Part shown: positions 1 through 13,690 of the stretch, in pieces
Layout of the letters: each line of letters begins with the position of its first letter
Numbering within the stretch: position 1 is the stretch's first letter
DNA from: Euryodendron excelsum
Lineage: Eukaryota; Streptophyta; Magnoliopsida; Ericales; Pentaphylacaceae
Reading direction: 5' to 3'
Assembly (NCBI GenBank): GCA_033060915.1
Contig: CM065392.1
Location: 12,732,001 to 12,796,000, forward strand
Length of the DNA: 64,000 nucleotides
Position numbers and translations under genes: made by a program
The notes under the pieces: generated by a model
What the model saw: only the letters and a program-made list of their open reading frames with translations
Databases searched by the model: none
What the model was told of the DNA's origin: nothing

Positions 1-3000
1 ACATGACTGAACAAGCCTGCACCAGATAGTTGTCATGTCAATTAAAGCCATTAACTCCTCTTCACATGAAAACTTCATCCCCTATAACTGGACAAGTCAG
101 CACCACAGAGTTTTCATGTCACTTAAAAACTCTTGTATTAAGTAACAATAATTGAAGTCTCATCTAATTACGTGCAGGAGTGCTCAACCATATCTCCAGA
201 TATACTGAAGCGAAAATGCTTGTTTGGGGCATCGTCCAGTCGTGAAAATCCTATTGACGACATGGATGAAACCCAACCGTCAAGACCATGCTATATGGTA
301 GGTACATACACGGACCCAGTCGGTAACAAATGATATGGCCAAAAACATAGCTTTCTCAACAAACCTATCCTTATGCACAATACGATGGGTTCGATCAGCC
401 ACATCTTTATTGACAATGCATCTTTACGACCACCCTCGGGTATGACGGATAACCAATCCATAAGATTCCCATGGAAAGACTTACTCGATAAACGGCATAA
501 GTAAGAGATGTATTGTAGATGGCATGACCTTCGTGTCATAAAGGCTCGTTCAGCTAAGTTATGGGATAAAAGATCACCTATCAGCAAGGTCATTACAGCG
601 CTGGAATGCGAGATTGATCAAATGCAACGAAGCTTGGACAAGTATCATTTTACGGAGCAAGCAAAGACAGAATATGTTGATCCAACACAATGAATAATAG
701 AGATGATTAAGATCCGTTACTAGTTTCTGACCTAGAACTTTTAGACTTTTTAGAAACAGAAGCCGACGATGACTTTGTCAACTATCTACTTAGTAGCCTT
801 TCTATTGGTGGCAAACCAATATGTTGTTACGAACATGGTTTATAAAGCTAATTTCTATTTTTAAGGTGTTACAAATTTCTATTTTCATTTAAAACAATTA
901 CATTATTTAGGGGTTCTATGAATTTTCTGACATCACAAAAAATTCTCTCTATTTTCACACAAGAAGGACGAACAAAATAGAGTTCAAAAAATATAATTTC
1001 GTAAAAAACTCTCTATGTTTTTTTTGGCTATTATATAATAAAATTTTTAAAATAAAAAGAGCCTATATAAAACTTTGAAAGGCAAGGAAAAAAATAAAAT
1101 GCAAGGAATTTTTTCATTTTTTAGCAGCAACTGAAAATGCAATTTAATTAAAGAGTGGGTTAGGTTGATTTTCAGATCGCGTGCTCTTGTTTATCCTTCA
1201 CTTTGTTGAATTTTTTTTAATTTCTAAACAGTCAATGTGAAACACTAACCTTTATGATGGAATAGAATATGAAATGTCACAGAATTGGCATGGAGCACCA
1301 CAAAAATTACACATGAACGAAGTTAGAAACTCTCATTACTAAGGAAGAATAAATCAATTTAAAAAAAGAGAGAAAAAAGATGATAAAATTGCTACTAAAA
1401 ACATTTTATTATTTTAATCTTATCTTGTGACTAAACTATAGAGCACAAGTTTGTTTTTTTTTTTTTGTGTCAATTTTTGGGTTTAATTTTCTTGAATAGA
1501 GCCATAATATATTTCTTTGAATTTTATTTTATCCCAGAAAAAATGAGTAAACAAAACATTAAAATAAAAAAAAAAGTGAAATAGTAGTGATTCCTGAATT
1601 TTTAATGTTTATCTTTTACAGGAATTTAATTATTAAATCAACATGACATTTAGGATGTAATCGTTATTCATCCAAATTCACTAAAGGACAGACTTTTAGA
1701 ATATTAATTTTCTTTTCTAATATTATAAATTAAATAATTATTTTATTTTATAATAAAAATTCCAACATAAAGTGGGTGCCCACAAAAGAAAGAAATAAAA
1801 AAAAATAATAACACTGTAAATATAGACCCGCCACACTATAAATATAGATGCGCGGGGGAAGGGGGGGGGGGAATTTTGTTTGCAGATAAGGGGAGAAAAT
1901 GCAGGTGCAAGCTGTATTTTCTGACAAAACGCAGGTTGCCAGAAAACACAATCTTGAATTGCGTTTTCTCTAAACACGCAACCCAAGATTACGTTTTACC
2001 TTATTATGGGAAAAACCTTTTGCATTTGATTATTTTAAAAAAAACTTTTATAAAACACTTATTTTGGAAAAAAAAAAAACCCGAACAAGGACTGTGAGTA
2101 TAGCCAACTGTTGAAAAAAATTAAGCCCAAAAGTAAAAAATAATAATAATAATTGAAGCAAATATTAAACTCATCGAAAATTTTTTTTGCAAAGAAGCAA
2201 AATTATCATAACATTTTATCTTGGAATAAATTGAAGGCTATCAAATTAAGCCCAAAAATAAAAAATAAAGAAAAAATAAAAAGAAGAACATCTGATTTGC
2301 TAGTTGCCTCTAATGAAGTTTTCAATTTAGTATGTTACATTTTTTTTTATTTAAAGTAGTTAATGTAAAAATTAACAAATGTAATTGCCAATTTGTTGGA
2401 AGGTACTCGGCAATTCATATCTGTGATAAAAAAAATTATCAGCTGCAATGATTGAACGATAAATCTGGGGTGTCTAAACTAGTGAATTTTTTTATTATTT
2501 ATTTTTGAAGAATAGGCAATGAAACACACACCAGGAAACCACATACGATCTAAGGGAGAAAGAAAAATACACGCCAAGCTAACTCATCATCTTTTCACGC
2601 TCTCTTTGGTTTTGTATTAAGATACTAGTAATAAAAGAGATAATTATATTTTATCTTACACTGTTTTGAACAAAAACTACATAATTTTTGTATTTTAAAA
2701 GTGAATACATAATTCAGTGAGCTAGTCATTTGGACTCGTATGCAAAAATGTACAAAATCGTAACAAATTATGTGAAATGATAAAAATACCCCTACAAAGA
2801 TTAGTCTTTTATTGTGATATAAAAGACAAAATTATCATTTTAATGGTCCATTTTAGAGATATGAAATGATGAAAATGCCTCTGTCACACAATTGCAGCTA
2901 ATTCTAATAATTTTCGTTTAGTTCACAATTAAATCCAAACCACAAGAAATTTACATGTTCAATTTTGAACCACATGAGATCACATGTTTTGTTCAAACCA

Positions 3001-3483
3001 TAGTGTGGTAAATTGTAATTACACCTAATTAATTTTGTAACTATTACACTACCAAAGGTGGTTTGCAAATTGAGTTTAATTTTGATTTACTAACAATGTA
3101 GAATTTTTTTTTTCTTAACGAAAACGGGACATCAAAACGCAACCTATATCTTTTAGAATTTAAATACAACATAATAAAATGCATAGCTTAATTTTTGATA
3201 TATTTTTAATGCAAATTTTATTTATACAAGCGAGATACCATAATGCAACAAGTGACTTTAGAGTTAAGTGTACAACATAAAAAAATAAGATTCATAGACA
3301 TATAACGCAATTTGATGTCCACTTGTATAAATAAATTATACAAAGTGTATCAAAATCAAACTCTAAAAAATAATACTCATGAACAAGTTTTGTATTTTTG
3401 TGTCCGTTTGTGTAATTACAATTTACAATGTTCGTGAATCGAAATTTAACTCCTGGCAATTTTCTTCTCTCAAACATCTTTAG
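1..3483. other. AT-rich intergenic DNA, no gene recognised
   Basis: No complete gene is visible here. Most of the stretch is A/T-rich with many homopolymer runs, including a G run at about 1861-1870. Open frames in it are short and have no recognisable motif. One coding-like tail near 710-845 is listed separately. Confidence 0.5.
710..845 (+). other. Unrecognised acidic coding-like tail
   Basis: A 45-codon open frame ending in TAA at 843-845 encodes an acidic C-terminal-looking peptide rich in D, E, L and S, with CCYEHGL at its end. It has no in-frame ATG, and a stop lies just upstream. Another coding-like stretch at about 200-290 (containing LKRKCLFGASSSREN) and an open frame at 508-693 may belong to the same decayed gene. 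I do not recognise the family, and it may be chance. Confidence 0.18.
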
Positions 3484-3796
3484 GCTCTATTTAATTCTTG
3501 AGAAAAGAAAGAAAAGAGAAGGGGCAATTCCCTTCCTTTGTTTGCTTTCTAATTTAAGAGGGAAGAGAAGAGAAAAGAAAAAGAGTTATTTTTTACCCAC
3601 TTTTCCTCTCCTTTCTCTTTCCTTACTTTTTTTAATAGTTATTTTATTATTTTTTTCTCTTTTCTTTTAATTTCAAATAATTGAAAATAATTTCCACTTT
3701 TCAAAATCAAACCAAAAAAAATTATTTTTTCTTCCATATTCTCACTCTTTTTCTTTCTTTTTCGTTTCTTTTTGCTTCTACCAGTATCAAACGGGC
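3484..3796. mobile_element. Small inverted-repeat (MITE-like) element
   Basis: The ends are imperfect inverted repeats: GCTCTATTTAATT at the left and the reverse complement GCCCGTTTGATACT at the right. They are flanked by TCTTTAG (3477-3483) and TCTTTGT (3797-3803), a possible 7-bp duplication with two mismatches. The interior is purine-rich on one side and pyrimidine-rich on the other, so the whole can fold back. There is no coding capacity. Confidence 0.4.
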
Positions 3797-3913
3797 TCTT
3801 TGTCTGAAGTTTTGAACACGTCACCAATAATTGAAACGACTAGTCAAAAAGAGCAGGAAATTGGTAAATAACACAAGTCATTGCTGTAATTAGTACATTG
3901 TCCCCAAATTTGA

Positions 3914-3916
<3 letters not shown>

Positions 3917-3980
<64 letters not shown>
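3917..3980. repeat. (CT)n microsatellite
   Basis: An almost perfect CT dinucleotide run of about 64 bases. Confidence 0.95.
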
Positions 3981-3985
<5 letters not shown>

Positions 3986-6900
3986 AATTTTAATCAATAG
4001 AGGGCCCTGTTTGCCTGCTTCATATGTCGAAGTGGACCCATTAGGCGCGTCTTCCCAGAGAACTGTAACTGATCTTCCACTTAATGTTCAGAGTGGAGAT
4101 CATTTTAAAATATCATAAACAGTGGTAAACAGAATTTCGTTTTTTTTCCCTAATCAATTACAAAACACTTACCTTCCATATATATATATATATATAATAT
4201 ATGAAAAAAATAATATTTTTTTTAACAAATTTGTGTAAAATTTTTTATTAAAATAATGTAACAATAATTTTTTTATAATTAAAAATTATCATTATGAGTA
4301 TTTAGGTTTTAGCTTAAATTCAACCACATTATTATGTAAAAGTATTTTATATAAAGTTTTGGTATATATAGGATTAGTTATAATGTACGTAAACTTATAT
4401 AGGATATAAACTATCTAGAGGTAATATTTATAAATTTTTAGGGAACAAATTGAGAAATTTGTCTAAAAGTGTACATAAAAATAGAATTTTTTACTATCTA
4501 AATGGTACCGTTAATAAATTTTCAAAGAACAAATTGAGAAAATAATTCTAAAACTGTAAGTCAAAATACAATTTTCAAAATTCGAAGGGGGGTGTGGGGG
4601 GCCTTATTTTAGCTCCTCCGGTGATGATAAATCTCAATTGTCCATATAAGTAAGTAAAAAAAAGTTGCTGATTAAACAAATTAGAGCTCTATTTTGTGAT
4701 ACCTATAAAATAAAAATAAAAAGTTACTATTTTGTGTTGTTTGGATACATTATCTTAGATTTTTGTATTATACCTCTGACCTGATCAATCCATAAGGCTT
4801 TGTTTGGTTCTCAGGGTTCAGATATAGTGGAGAAGCAAGAAGAAGAAAGGGAAAGTAATATCTCTCATATTATCTCTCTCCTAAATAATAAAATCAAAAG
4901 TCAAAAAATTATTGGAGATCATTGGAAGTCAAGAAAATGTAGAAAGAAAATTACATCTAAAATAAAGCATTTCTCTACTGCTTTGTCTCATAATTTCTTC
5001 CCCCAATCCACCCGATGGTAAAAGAAAGAGAAAATGATTTGGCATTTCTTTTTCTATCACTTACGAAATCCCTGAATTGAAGACGATCTAGTACTTCAAT
5101 TTGCAAAACATAGTGGTTATAAAATATAAAAAAAAATTTAGGCACAATCCCATTTCTCACCTTGTCGATACCTATGTGGTTCAGAGTCATTTGATTGACT
5201 ATTCTAAGACCTCAGTGGTTGATGTTTGAGTATAACACTCCCTAGAGGTGGATTTATATTGTGGTCTATGTATAATTGTTGGGTTTGTTACAAGATTGAG
5301 ATTGTTGGGTTTTCTCAGATAAATGAGTGTCCAATTTTATATATTTTAATGATGTATTTATTTCTTATCGATTTTTTTCAATTCATTTTCTTACTTTTCA
5401 TACAAGTGAGTAGCTCTTACATGTATTTACTAATTTATGTATTGCCTTGTGTTTATAGGTGAGAAATGAAATTATATATACAACTACTCTTTAAAAAAAG
5501 TTTATAACACTAAATTGAAATACCCACATAGTACAATATTGTTATTGAAATTTGGCTACTGCCGTGCTCTTTTAAAATATTAAAAAAAAATGACAAAGTA
5601 GTGGATATAGTACAATTAATTGTACACCAACTCTTAAGGAAAGGATAGTAGAGAATTAAAAGGTACCCACTGAAAAACTGTAATGGAGCTAGTCAAGAGC
5701 TCAGTTCTTAACTCAAGATTAAATCCATGTAACAAAGTTAATTGTGCATTTTTATAATCACAAGTGAATCATGATGAGGTTGAATAAGAGGTGTTTTAAA
5801 GTTCCTTCTTTTTCCTATCCTTTGTATACAGAAATGAAATCAGAGGCCAGTGAGAATTAGAGTATGATTAATGTAAGCAAAAAAAAATTTAGGCTAATGA
5901 TATATATAGATATATGGATATATATATAATATTTATAAAAAAATTATATAAAATGATATGATTGAGTTGTAGACCTATTATTTTAAAACAACAAATGATT
6001 AAGATGTTCTTTAATTATAAAATTATTATTATTACAATTATATCATTTTAGTGTAAGATTATATATAAAATTATTTCTCGAAAAACAGCATTTTTTAAAA
6101 GATTATATAAAGAAAACTAAGACACAAAAAGTTGAAGGTGGGCCATAAATGGTTGGATGTGAAATCAGAATGTATGTAGTGGTTACTTTCTTATGGGAAA
6201 TGATGGTGTCCCATTGTTCACTTTTTATTATCAGAAAAGAAAGAAATAAAACAGTACATGAAAGTCATGGACAGTTGATTTCTGTACCCATAACGGGACC
6301 TCAATATTCCCGATACCTTTACCAGGAAAAAGACTATTTTTTCAAAGAAGTCTTCTTTGATGGATTGCTTCCTTGTATCAACCACCACTTTTTTTGGTCA
6401 TCAGCCATGATTTACATAGCCAAGTTTTTCAACAGGTTCAAGCAAAAACATGTCATATTAGTTATTAGTCATCGTTAATACAATACATAAAATTTAAATA
6501 GTTCTACGCGAATTGTAATCGTGCACAAACTTAATGGAGTACTCAACTGAAGGCCTAGACACATTATAGCAAAAAAAAAAAAAAAATTTATAATTCCCTA
6601 AAGTAGGTGCGGACCTATACTAGGGCCAAGGAGGGCCCGGTCCGCCCCCTGCCATTTTCAAAATTCCTATTAGGTTCTATGTATTTTTGTATATTTATAA
6701 GATGAAATAGCATATTGGTCTCTTACAATTCTAAAAATTATGCCTTAACCCTCCAAATTTTAAATTTTTTTACTTTGGCCTCTCTCAACAAAATTCGTGG
6801 ATCCATTCCTATAGTCAAGCAAGATTTGGAAAAAAGAAAAAATAAAGGGTTGTCACCTTAAAATTCCTGGATGGAATCTGCTCTTTCTCCATTTATCTCA

Positions 6901-8617
6901 ATTTATTTATTTTTTGATAATGTAACCATGTCTCCTTTTTTTCTGGAACTAAAAATGGATATGAACATAGGCAATTCCATACATCCTTCATGAATAATTA
7001 ACCCTCTGCACTACACAATCATTTGTGGGATATTCCACCACACCTACACCAGAGCTCAAACTTAGATCTCTCCGTATGCTCTGAACACTGAAGAGTAAAT
7101 TTAGTTTCACTGAATGACTATAAATATTTGAACCTAAGTATTGAACAAGAAAATTCGAGTTCTTATCCATTGAACTGACTACTCAGTGGTAGGTAATCAT
7201 ATCAACATCAAAAGATGTGACCAAGAGCTGAGCTAGGACAATGATAAAAAGTTCTAATTTAGTAGGAATAAAAAGTATATTGCAGAAGTAAATTGTGTAA
7301 CAGTCAAGGCCGGCTAAAGTGTTAAGCCAACAAAGCAAGGGCTTTAGCCTTCCAATTTTTGAACGCACTAAATTTTATATCTCACAAATTTTAGTAAAGC
7401 CCTACCTATTTTTTTTAATTAAAAAAAGGACCCCTTGTCTAGATGAGATAAAAAAGTCTTTTGCAAAAAAAGGTTCAAAATAAATTATACTAATGAATTT
7501 GAGGAAAAAACGCTGGTTTAACAAAGAAAATTGGACAAATAATTTTTTTTTTGAAGGTTTCAAATTTTTTAAAATCTTACACATTATTAAGGCTCCATAT
7601 AGTTTTTATGTCTTTCAAAAAAAAATCCGAACAAGTAAAAAGGTCCGTTAAAAAAAAAGCCCAAAATCAAAACACTGGCTAACATAAAAAGAAAAAAACA
7701 GTTTACAAAAAAAGAGAAATTTTGAATAAAAGTTTACAATAATATGGAAAATATATATATAAAAAAAATTTATTAATATTATTACTTTAAACTCCAAATT
7801 ATCTCGAGCCAGGGAGATGCTGGAGTGTAATAAATAATTAAAGATAATGAAACCAAGAGTCTCAGCTCTGGCGGGTGTGATTCTTGCTATTTGTTATTCA
7901 CGTAGATATAAATCCTACACGTGCAATTATTCATGTCGAAGGTTGGTCCAAGTTGGTAAACTAGAAACATCCAAAAGGACAAAACCGAGTGTATTAGACA
8001 TCACTGTGAGGTCAGCTTCAGACTCAACAAGGAAGCCCCAGAAATAGAGTCCTAAACATGTGGTGGGCTCTGCATAAGTGCCATGTATTGCAGTGCTATC
8101 ATTTGTAAGGGGGTGACCTGTAAAATGTTTTGAAGTGGACAACAGCATTTGATGGCAACTATCTAAAGATCAAATCCATAGATTGACAATGTCTTTATGA
8201 GTGCCTGCTTCATCATTAGGCCAAAGAATGTATATTTACATTGCTCTTCAAGCAATTAGGGTTTCTCTTTTTTCTCATGTCTTGCCTATTCCTTTTTTTT
8301 TTTTTTTGGCCCTTTTCCATGATTGTTATCATTGGGTCAAAGGGACAGTGTTAGCATCATTGGGACATCAACTTCTCCATTGAAATTTCCCACTCTATAC
8401 CCTCATTAATGGTTAATCATTTTTTTACAGAGTCCATTTGACTGCCTTTTGTCATGGATACGCTCTTTGATAAACATCTTGTTACCTACTTCTGCCATAA
8501 GCTTTCACAACCCTTTTGTTAATATTTTTTTTACTTTTTTTTAATTTATTTGTATTTAGGGTAGTTTGCTAAGTAACCGTTTCACAACACTAGTGCAGGA
8601 GTGAGAATGGAAGCGAG
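3981..8617. other. AT-rich intergenic DNA with degraded repeats
   Basis: No gene is recognised. The stretch contains a (TA)n run near 4178-4196 and mixed A/T-rich tracts. A piece near 6605-6790 and one at about 7308-7665 (opening with AAGGCCGGC) look like decayed hAT-type element ends. The open frame at 7847-8047 has no recognisable domain. Confidence 0.4.
6975..7190 (-). repeat. SINE-like repeat with tRNA-type boxes
   Basis: Read on the minus strand, this begins with a box A-like CAATGGATAAGA, followed at a tRNA-like distance by a box B-like TTAGGTTCAAAT. A related sequence occurs near 13430-13690: both contain an AAATGGATATG block and a similar central part. This fits an old tRNA-derived SINE family. 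A database alignment would be needed to fix the ends. Confidence 0.35.
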
Positions 8618-8625
8618 AGTGCAAG

Positions 8626-9338
8626 TAGGGATGGCAATGGATCGAGATAGGGCGGAGGTTAAGATCTCCATTCCCATCTCCATTTAAAATTTTCAACTCT
8701 ATTTCCGCCTCTATTCTCGTATAAGAATTAATTTGGACTTCTATCTATGCTTTCACAGCTATAAGCCTGCCTCCATCTCTACCTTCACCCTCACCTCCGG
8801 CTCCTCCCCAAGCCCAATTTTATTTTTTTTTTGTGATACAAACGAAACAAACAACACAAAGCCCAATAAAAGAAAAAAAAAACTAAGGTATCATAAATAT
8901 TAATAGTATCATGGACTCTACTTGGCAGTAAGATAGAATTAACGTCCAAACTTTTTTAGATTGCATATAAATCAAAATAGTGTTGTTGTATTATCAAAAG
9001 AAATAAAGCTTAAAATAACAAATTAAAAAAGCCTATTCAACAAACAATATTAAAAAATTATTGAATATAAGTTTGACTCCAACCACATAAAATTTAATGA
9101 TGGTATCACTAGCACACCATACATAAAAAGTTAAAAGTGACCTATATAAAAAAATAATAAAAAATTGCTAAAAGCAGGGAAACGAGGCAAGGAGGGGGGG
9201 AACTTAGTCCATTCATGCCTTCATTCCTACATGAATTTTTATTTTGATTTCAATCCTTATTTTGTATTCTCCGTTCCCACTCAAATCGGAACGGATGCGA
9301 TCGGATCTCCACTTTTACCCGTTCTATTGCTATCCCTA
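8626..9338. mobile_element. hAT-type non-autonomous element (MITE)
   Basis: The ends form terminal inverted repeats: TAGGGATGGCAATGGA at the left and TAGGGATAGCAATAGA when the right end is read in reverse. Eight-base flanks AGTGCAAG (8618-8625) and AGTACAAG (9339-9346) match at 7 of 8 positions, as expected for a hAT target-site duplication. The interior is non-coding. The TAGGGATGGCAAT terminus is common in plant MITEs. Confidence 0.7.
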
Positions 9339-9418
9339 AGTACAAGAGTCTTATTTGTAAAAATCAAGCGTCTCTTCGGGCATATATGTTCAATGGAAGT
9401 CCAACAGTAATGTAGATT

Positions 9419-9533
9419 ATAGTATACATATATATATATATATATATGACAAGGTGATATGTTGCCAATTATAGTATATATATATATATATGTGTGTATA
9501 TATGTGTGTCTGTGACAAGGTGATGTGCTGCAC
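9419..9533 (+). repeat. Tandem duplication with (TA)n
   Basis: A unit made of TATAGTATA, a (TA)n run and GACAAGGTGAT occurs twice in a row. The second copy has gained TGTGTG steps. This looks like a recent local duplication with microsatellite drift. Confidence 0.7.
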
Positions 9534-9657
9534 AAACTTGGATCCGGCGGTTTAAATGTTCAACGGAAGTCCAAAAGGGGCCAAATATTGAGATGGTTTT
9601 GCAGATCATATGGACACATCAGCTTTAAGATCATGGTCTCTCTTGGATAAGTAGAGA

Positions 9658-10319
9658 TAGGCATGTCAATTGGGGCGGTCGGGCAGGATTTTGAGGGCTC
9701 CGTTAAATTTCAGACCGGGCTTAAGGGTGGACTCGGGCTCGAGTTTCGGGCTCAAACCTTGGGCTTGGCCTTTGAACTTGAACTTTTGGGTGGGTTTCAA
9801 GAGCTCTTAAGCGGGTTTGATCATTTTTTTTAAAATTTTTAATTTTTAAAATTAGTAATTAATAAGTAGTAATAACTAATGATTAAAACCAAATTAAAGA
9901 ATTAGTCAACTTATAAAAATTATACAAACAAATATAAATAATTAAACTTATAAAGTATTGATTAATATAAACTTATATAAACTATTGAATATATAAGACA
10001 TATATTTTTAATTAGTAATTAATAATCAATAATGATTTAATTAAGTTAGAGATTGAGTCAAACTTATAAAGATATAAATAATTAAACGATTGAACTTATA
10101 AAGTATTAATTAATGTAAATCTATATAAATTATTAATTATATAAAAATATATTATTACTTATAAATTTATAATTTGAGTAGACTTTTGAGTGGGACTGGT
10201 GAGCCAGGCTCGGGCTATCAAGGGTGAAGCCTAGGCTCGCCCATAGTAGAGTCGGGTTTGGACCGGGCTACCCCAAATCAAGCTCGGGAGACCCATGAGT
10301 AACCAAATTTACATCCCTA
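9658..10319. mobile_element. Second hAT-like non-autonomous element
   Basis: The left end TAGGCATGTCAATT pairs with the reversed right end TAGGGATGTAAATT. The flanks AGTAGAGA (9650-9657) and AATAGAGC (10320-10327) agree at 6 of 8 bases. The subterminal regions are rich in CGGGC and GGGCTCG, with an AT-rich core, which is typical of hAT-derived MITEs. No coding capacity. Confidence 0.55.
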
Positions 10320-11637
10320 AATAGAGCCCACTTGAAAAGGTTAGTCCAAATATGGAGGCCCTGTTATGTTACCATAGACCAAAAAATTATTTAAAGAGCC
10401 GAAGTCTAAAGCCGAAAGCCCATACTAAAGGTTAAAAAAAATTAAAATTCGACTGAAAAAAGTTCATGAAAAAATAAAAAAAAGCAAACTCAAATTCGAT
10501 CAAAAAGCTAAGCCAAAAATTCATATTTTTTAAGACAAAATATAAAGGCTACTATACAAACAATTAAAACAAAACACTCAACTACCAAGGGGTTGATTTA
10601 GTAGGTAAGAACGCGAATTTTTTCACTTATGCTTGGCTTCGAGTCTCCAAAGTTACTCAGTGAAAAAAATTATTTGGTATTTCTAGACACCACATTATCG
10701 TTGCTCTATTACTCATATGTTAGTAGGGTCTCACAGTTAGGTAGGGTCAAATATCCCACTGAACAGGTAAGAAACTCACCCTCATGTGAGTGAAAAAGTA
10801 AGGATATGTGGTACTTTAAGAATACTGAATAATTTCTCGTTTAGTAGGGTTAAACTTACTCTTCAATGTCAAGAGCACACAATGAAATCTAAACTTTGGC
10901 CTCGATGCAGTTGTGATGAGTAATTCTTCCTAAAGGATACATGGACAACAGCCTATTTGCATATCCATTAATGCATTAAAAAAACAACAAAAACCAACAA
11001 AACACTCAGACCATTACACATGATGGCCATCTTTCTGGTAGATCTAAGTACATGCTACATTTTCATCAAATTTTTTATGGATATTTAACAAACGTCTCAA
11101 CAAACCATAGCTGGACCTTATTACAATTGACTTAATATGTAATAATTTCAATCCTACACAATGATGGAGAGACAAACTTTGATTAAAGCTGCTATCAAAG
11201 ACAGAAAATTATGGTTCAAGTCAGTTCAGCTTGCATGACTTACTTTGGGAAAAATATTAAATGAGATGGTAGTACCAACAACAGTAATTCAGATTTAAGC
11301 TTTAAAGTGTGGAACTAATTATCAAATACACGGAAGAAAAAAATTGTTATTGAATTCAAAACTACGAGTACTACCTTAACGCATTGGATTTTTTATCATA
11401 ACCCTGACATCCTTGGTGTATGAAAATAATTTAGCTTCTCATAAGGAGATTAATCGCACTTACATTGAGAACAAACTCGTCCCAAAAAGGCTGAAAAAAC
11501 AAAAAATTTGCTTCTTCAAGTTGACATGGATTAGTATAACACATTTTATTCTTATATTTCCTACAAAAGTTTATTAGAGTTATCAGAATTTTGGCAAATA
11601 ATCATCTTATCATTTACATAAATATGTGTTTTTATAT

Positions 11638-11639
11638 TG

Positions 11640-11680
<41 letters not shown>

Positions 11681-11681
11681 T
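11638..11681. repeat. (TA)n(GA)n compound microsatellite
   Basis: A TA run passes directly into a GA run. Confidence 0.9.
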
Positions 11682-13429
11682 TAAAATTGTAAGTCAACTA
11701 TGGAAGATGAGAGATGAAATGAGAAATTATCCATCACAAGAGTGAATTCATCACAAAGTGATGTGAAGAACCAGTTGTCACGGATTGAGAATCAATAGTC
11801 ATAATGTGTTTGTTGTTGGGGGAGGGAGGGGGGTTTAACTGGTTGTTAAGATTTAAAGGCAGTCAAATCCACCATAATTAAGCAAGCTGTCTGTTAGTCA
11901 TGTTGCATTCTCTATCTAAAGGTTTCTTCAATTTTGATAGCCTTCTTCTTCTTCTTTGTTTCCTTTTTTTTTGATATAGCAATTATGGGTGTCCGGCCAT
12001 TTATGCGTACCTAGACTAATTTTCTATAATTTGGTGAAAGGTGAACTATTTATACTGAGATTAGGGTATTAACAAGTGATAACTTTTTTATGACTTGACC
12101 CAATAGTAAACTTGTATTGGTCAACATGCAGACCACACCTAACTGATCAACTCGGACAACCCATCGGATTGATAGGCTTCTTTTTCAATCCCACAGATAG
12201 TGTCGATAAATAGTAACATTTGTTTATAAAAAAAATGTAATTTGATGAAGTATTGAATGCCAAAGTAATTTTTTCAATTTTTTCCTAAAATTGTTATGAA
12301 TCTATGAATAAATTGCAATACACAAATTTTTGGTGTAAAGATTGGTTAATCCTTTTTTTTTTTTTTTTTTTGCACTCATTCATAATCTAGTCTACTCATT
12401 CAGTATGAGGGATGGGCACCGCTAACCAATAGGCGGGGACAAGAGCCACCATAAGCGTGGAAAAAAATTTACCACAATGTACACTCTTGCCTATGAATCC
12501 AAATTCATAAAAGTGGAAAACACAACTAATTAATTTTCATTTTGTCTTAATTAAATTGGTGCAATACGTAGTAGTGACGCGTTTGGCTTAAGCATGGGCT
12601 TGACACCGGAAACCTTATGGTTTATTTGGTACATGGATTTGTTAAGGTAAAAGGCAAATGTGATGAAAAGGAAAATATTATAGCATGGAAACAATCAGGA
12701 AGATGAAATGTGATGAAAGTAATTCTTGCTGCCTTTTTTCATTCTCCTTTTCTTGATTTCATATCATTTTTTGAGAATTCTCTAATATGACTTATTGTTT
12801 TCCTTTCACTTTTCAAACATTTTCTTTTTTCCGTTTCCAATTCCTTTTCGCTATTTGGTTAGACTACACACAAGTTCCTTTTTTTTTTTTTTTTTTGTTA
12901 TGCGGTCAGGGTATCTAAGTTAGCTTAGGTGCAACTTGATTAATTTACTTTCTGATTTGATAGAAGGTAGGCTATTTAAGTTGGGAATGCCTTTTCACTA
13001 GCTTGTTACATGTCCATATAGGCCAATTCTTAAGGTTTCTCTTACCTACGATAATGTTTCCAATTTCTATGTTTCGTAAATATCATTTGTAAGATAACTT
13101 TTTTTAGTTTATCAAGTATTTTTGGTTAAACTATTTTCTATTTAAATTTTAATGAACTTTTACTTAATGAGTCGTTTTTATTAAATTAAACTTATGCTTG
13201 TATTCAAGTACACGAATTAGTATGTAAACACCTTCCAAACAAAAATTAGCTCATTTATTTGACAAGGCATTTTTTATTTTTTTATATGAAAATGAAGTGT
13301 TTACTGTGGCCCAAGCCTAACCTGACCCTATACCTCGGTCTAAATAATTCTCCCAAGCCTAACCCTAAGAAGTCTACCCAAGCCTTAGTTTAAACCAAAA
13401 CCTTGTTTTTTTATTTTTATTTTTGACAC

Positions 13430-13690
13430 ATGAAATGGATATGCAGATAGACTATTTCATATATCCGTCATGAAACATTGTCTTGCAGTACTCACAATCA
13501 TCTGTGAAGATGTCCGGCCTCAATGCAAGCAAATGAGATACGATTAGGTAACCGCGTGCTCAAGACCCTATAGAGTAGGTGTAAGGCTAACAATGACTAT
13601 GAAAACTCGAGCCTAAGAATTACTCCTCAAGGCAGCAAATTCAACTCACAGAACCAGCCCTTTTGTTAATAAACCAAACCCTAGTTGTTT
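13430..13690 (-). repeat. SINE-like repeat related to 6975-7190
   Basis: It shares the ATGGATATG block and similar central sequence with the copy near 6950-7190. On the minus strand it has TTAGGCTCGAGTTTTC near its start. Boundaries are uncertain. Confidence 0.3.

Noticed and set aside
7847..8148. Overlapping open frames on both strands as a possible small gene
   Set aside because: No motif, splice context or promoter could be seen, and the length is within chance for this composition.
10590..10660. A possible tRNA gene
   Set aside because: A and B box-like sequences are present, but no cloverleaf stems pair, so it fits a SINE head better than a tRNA.
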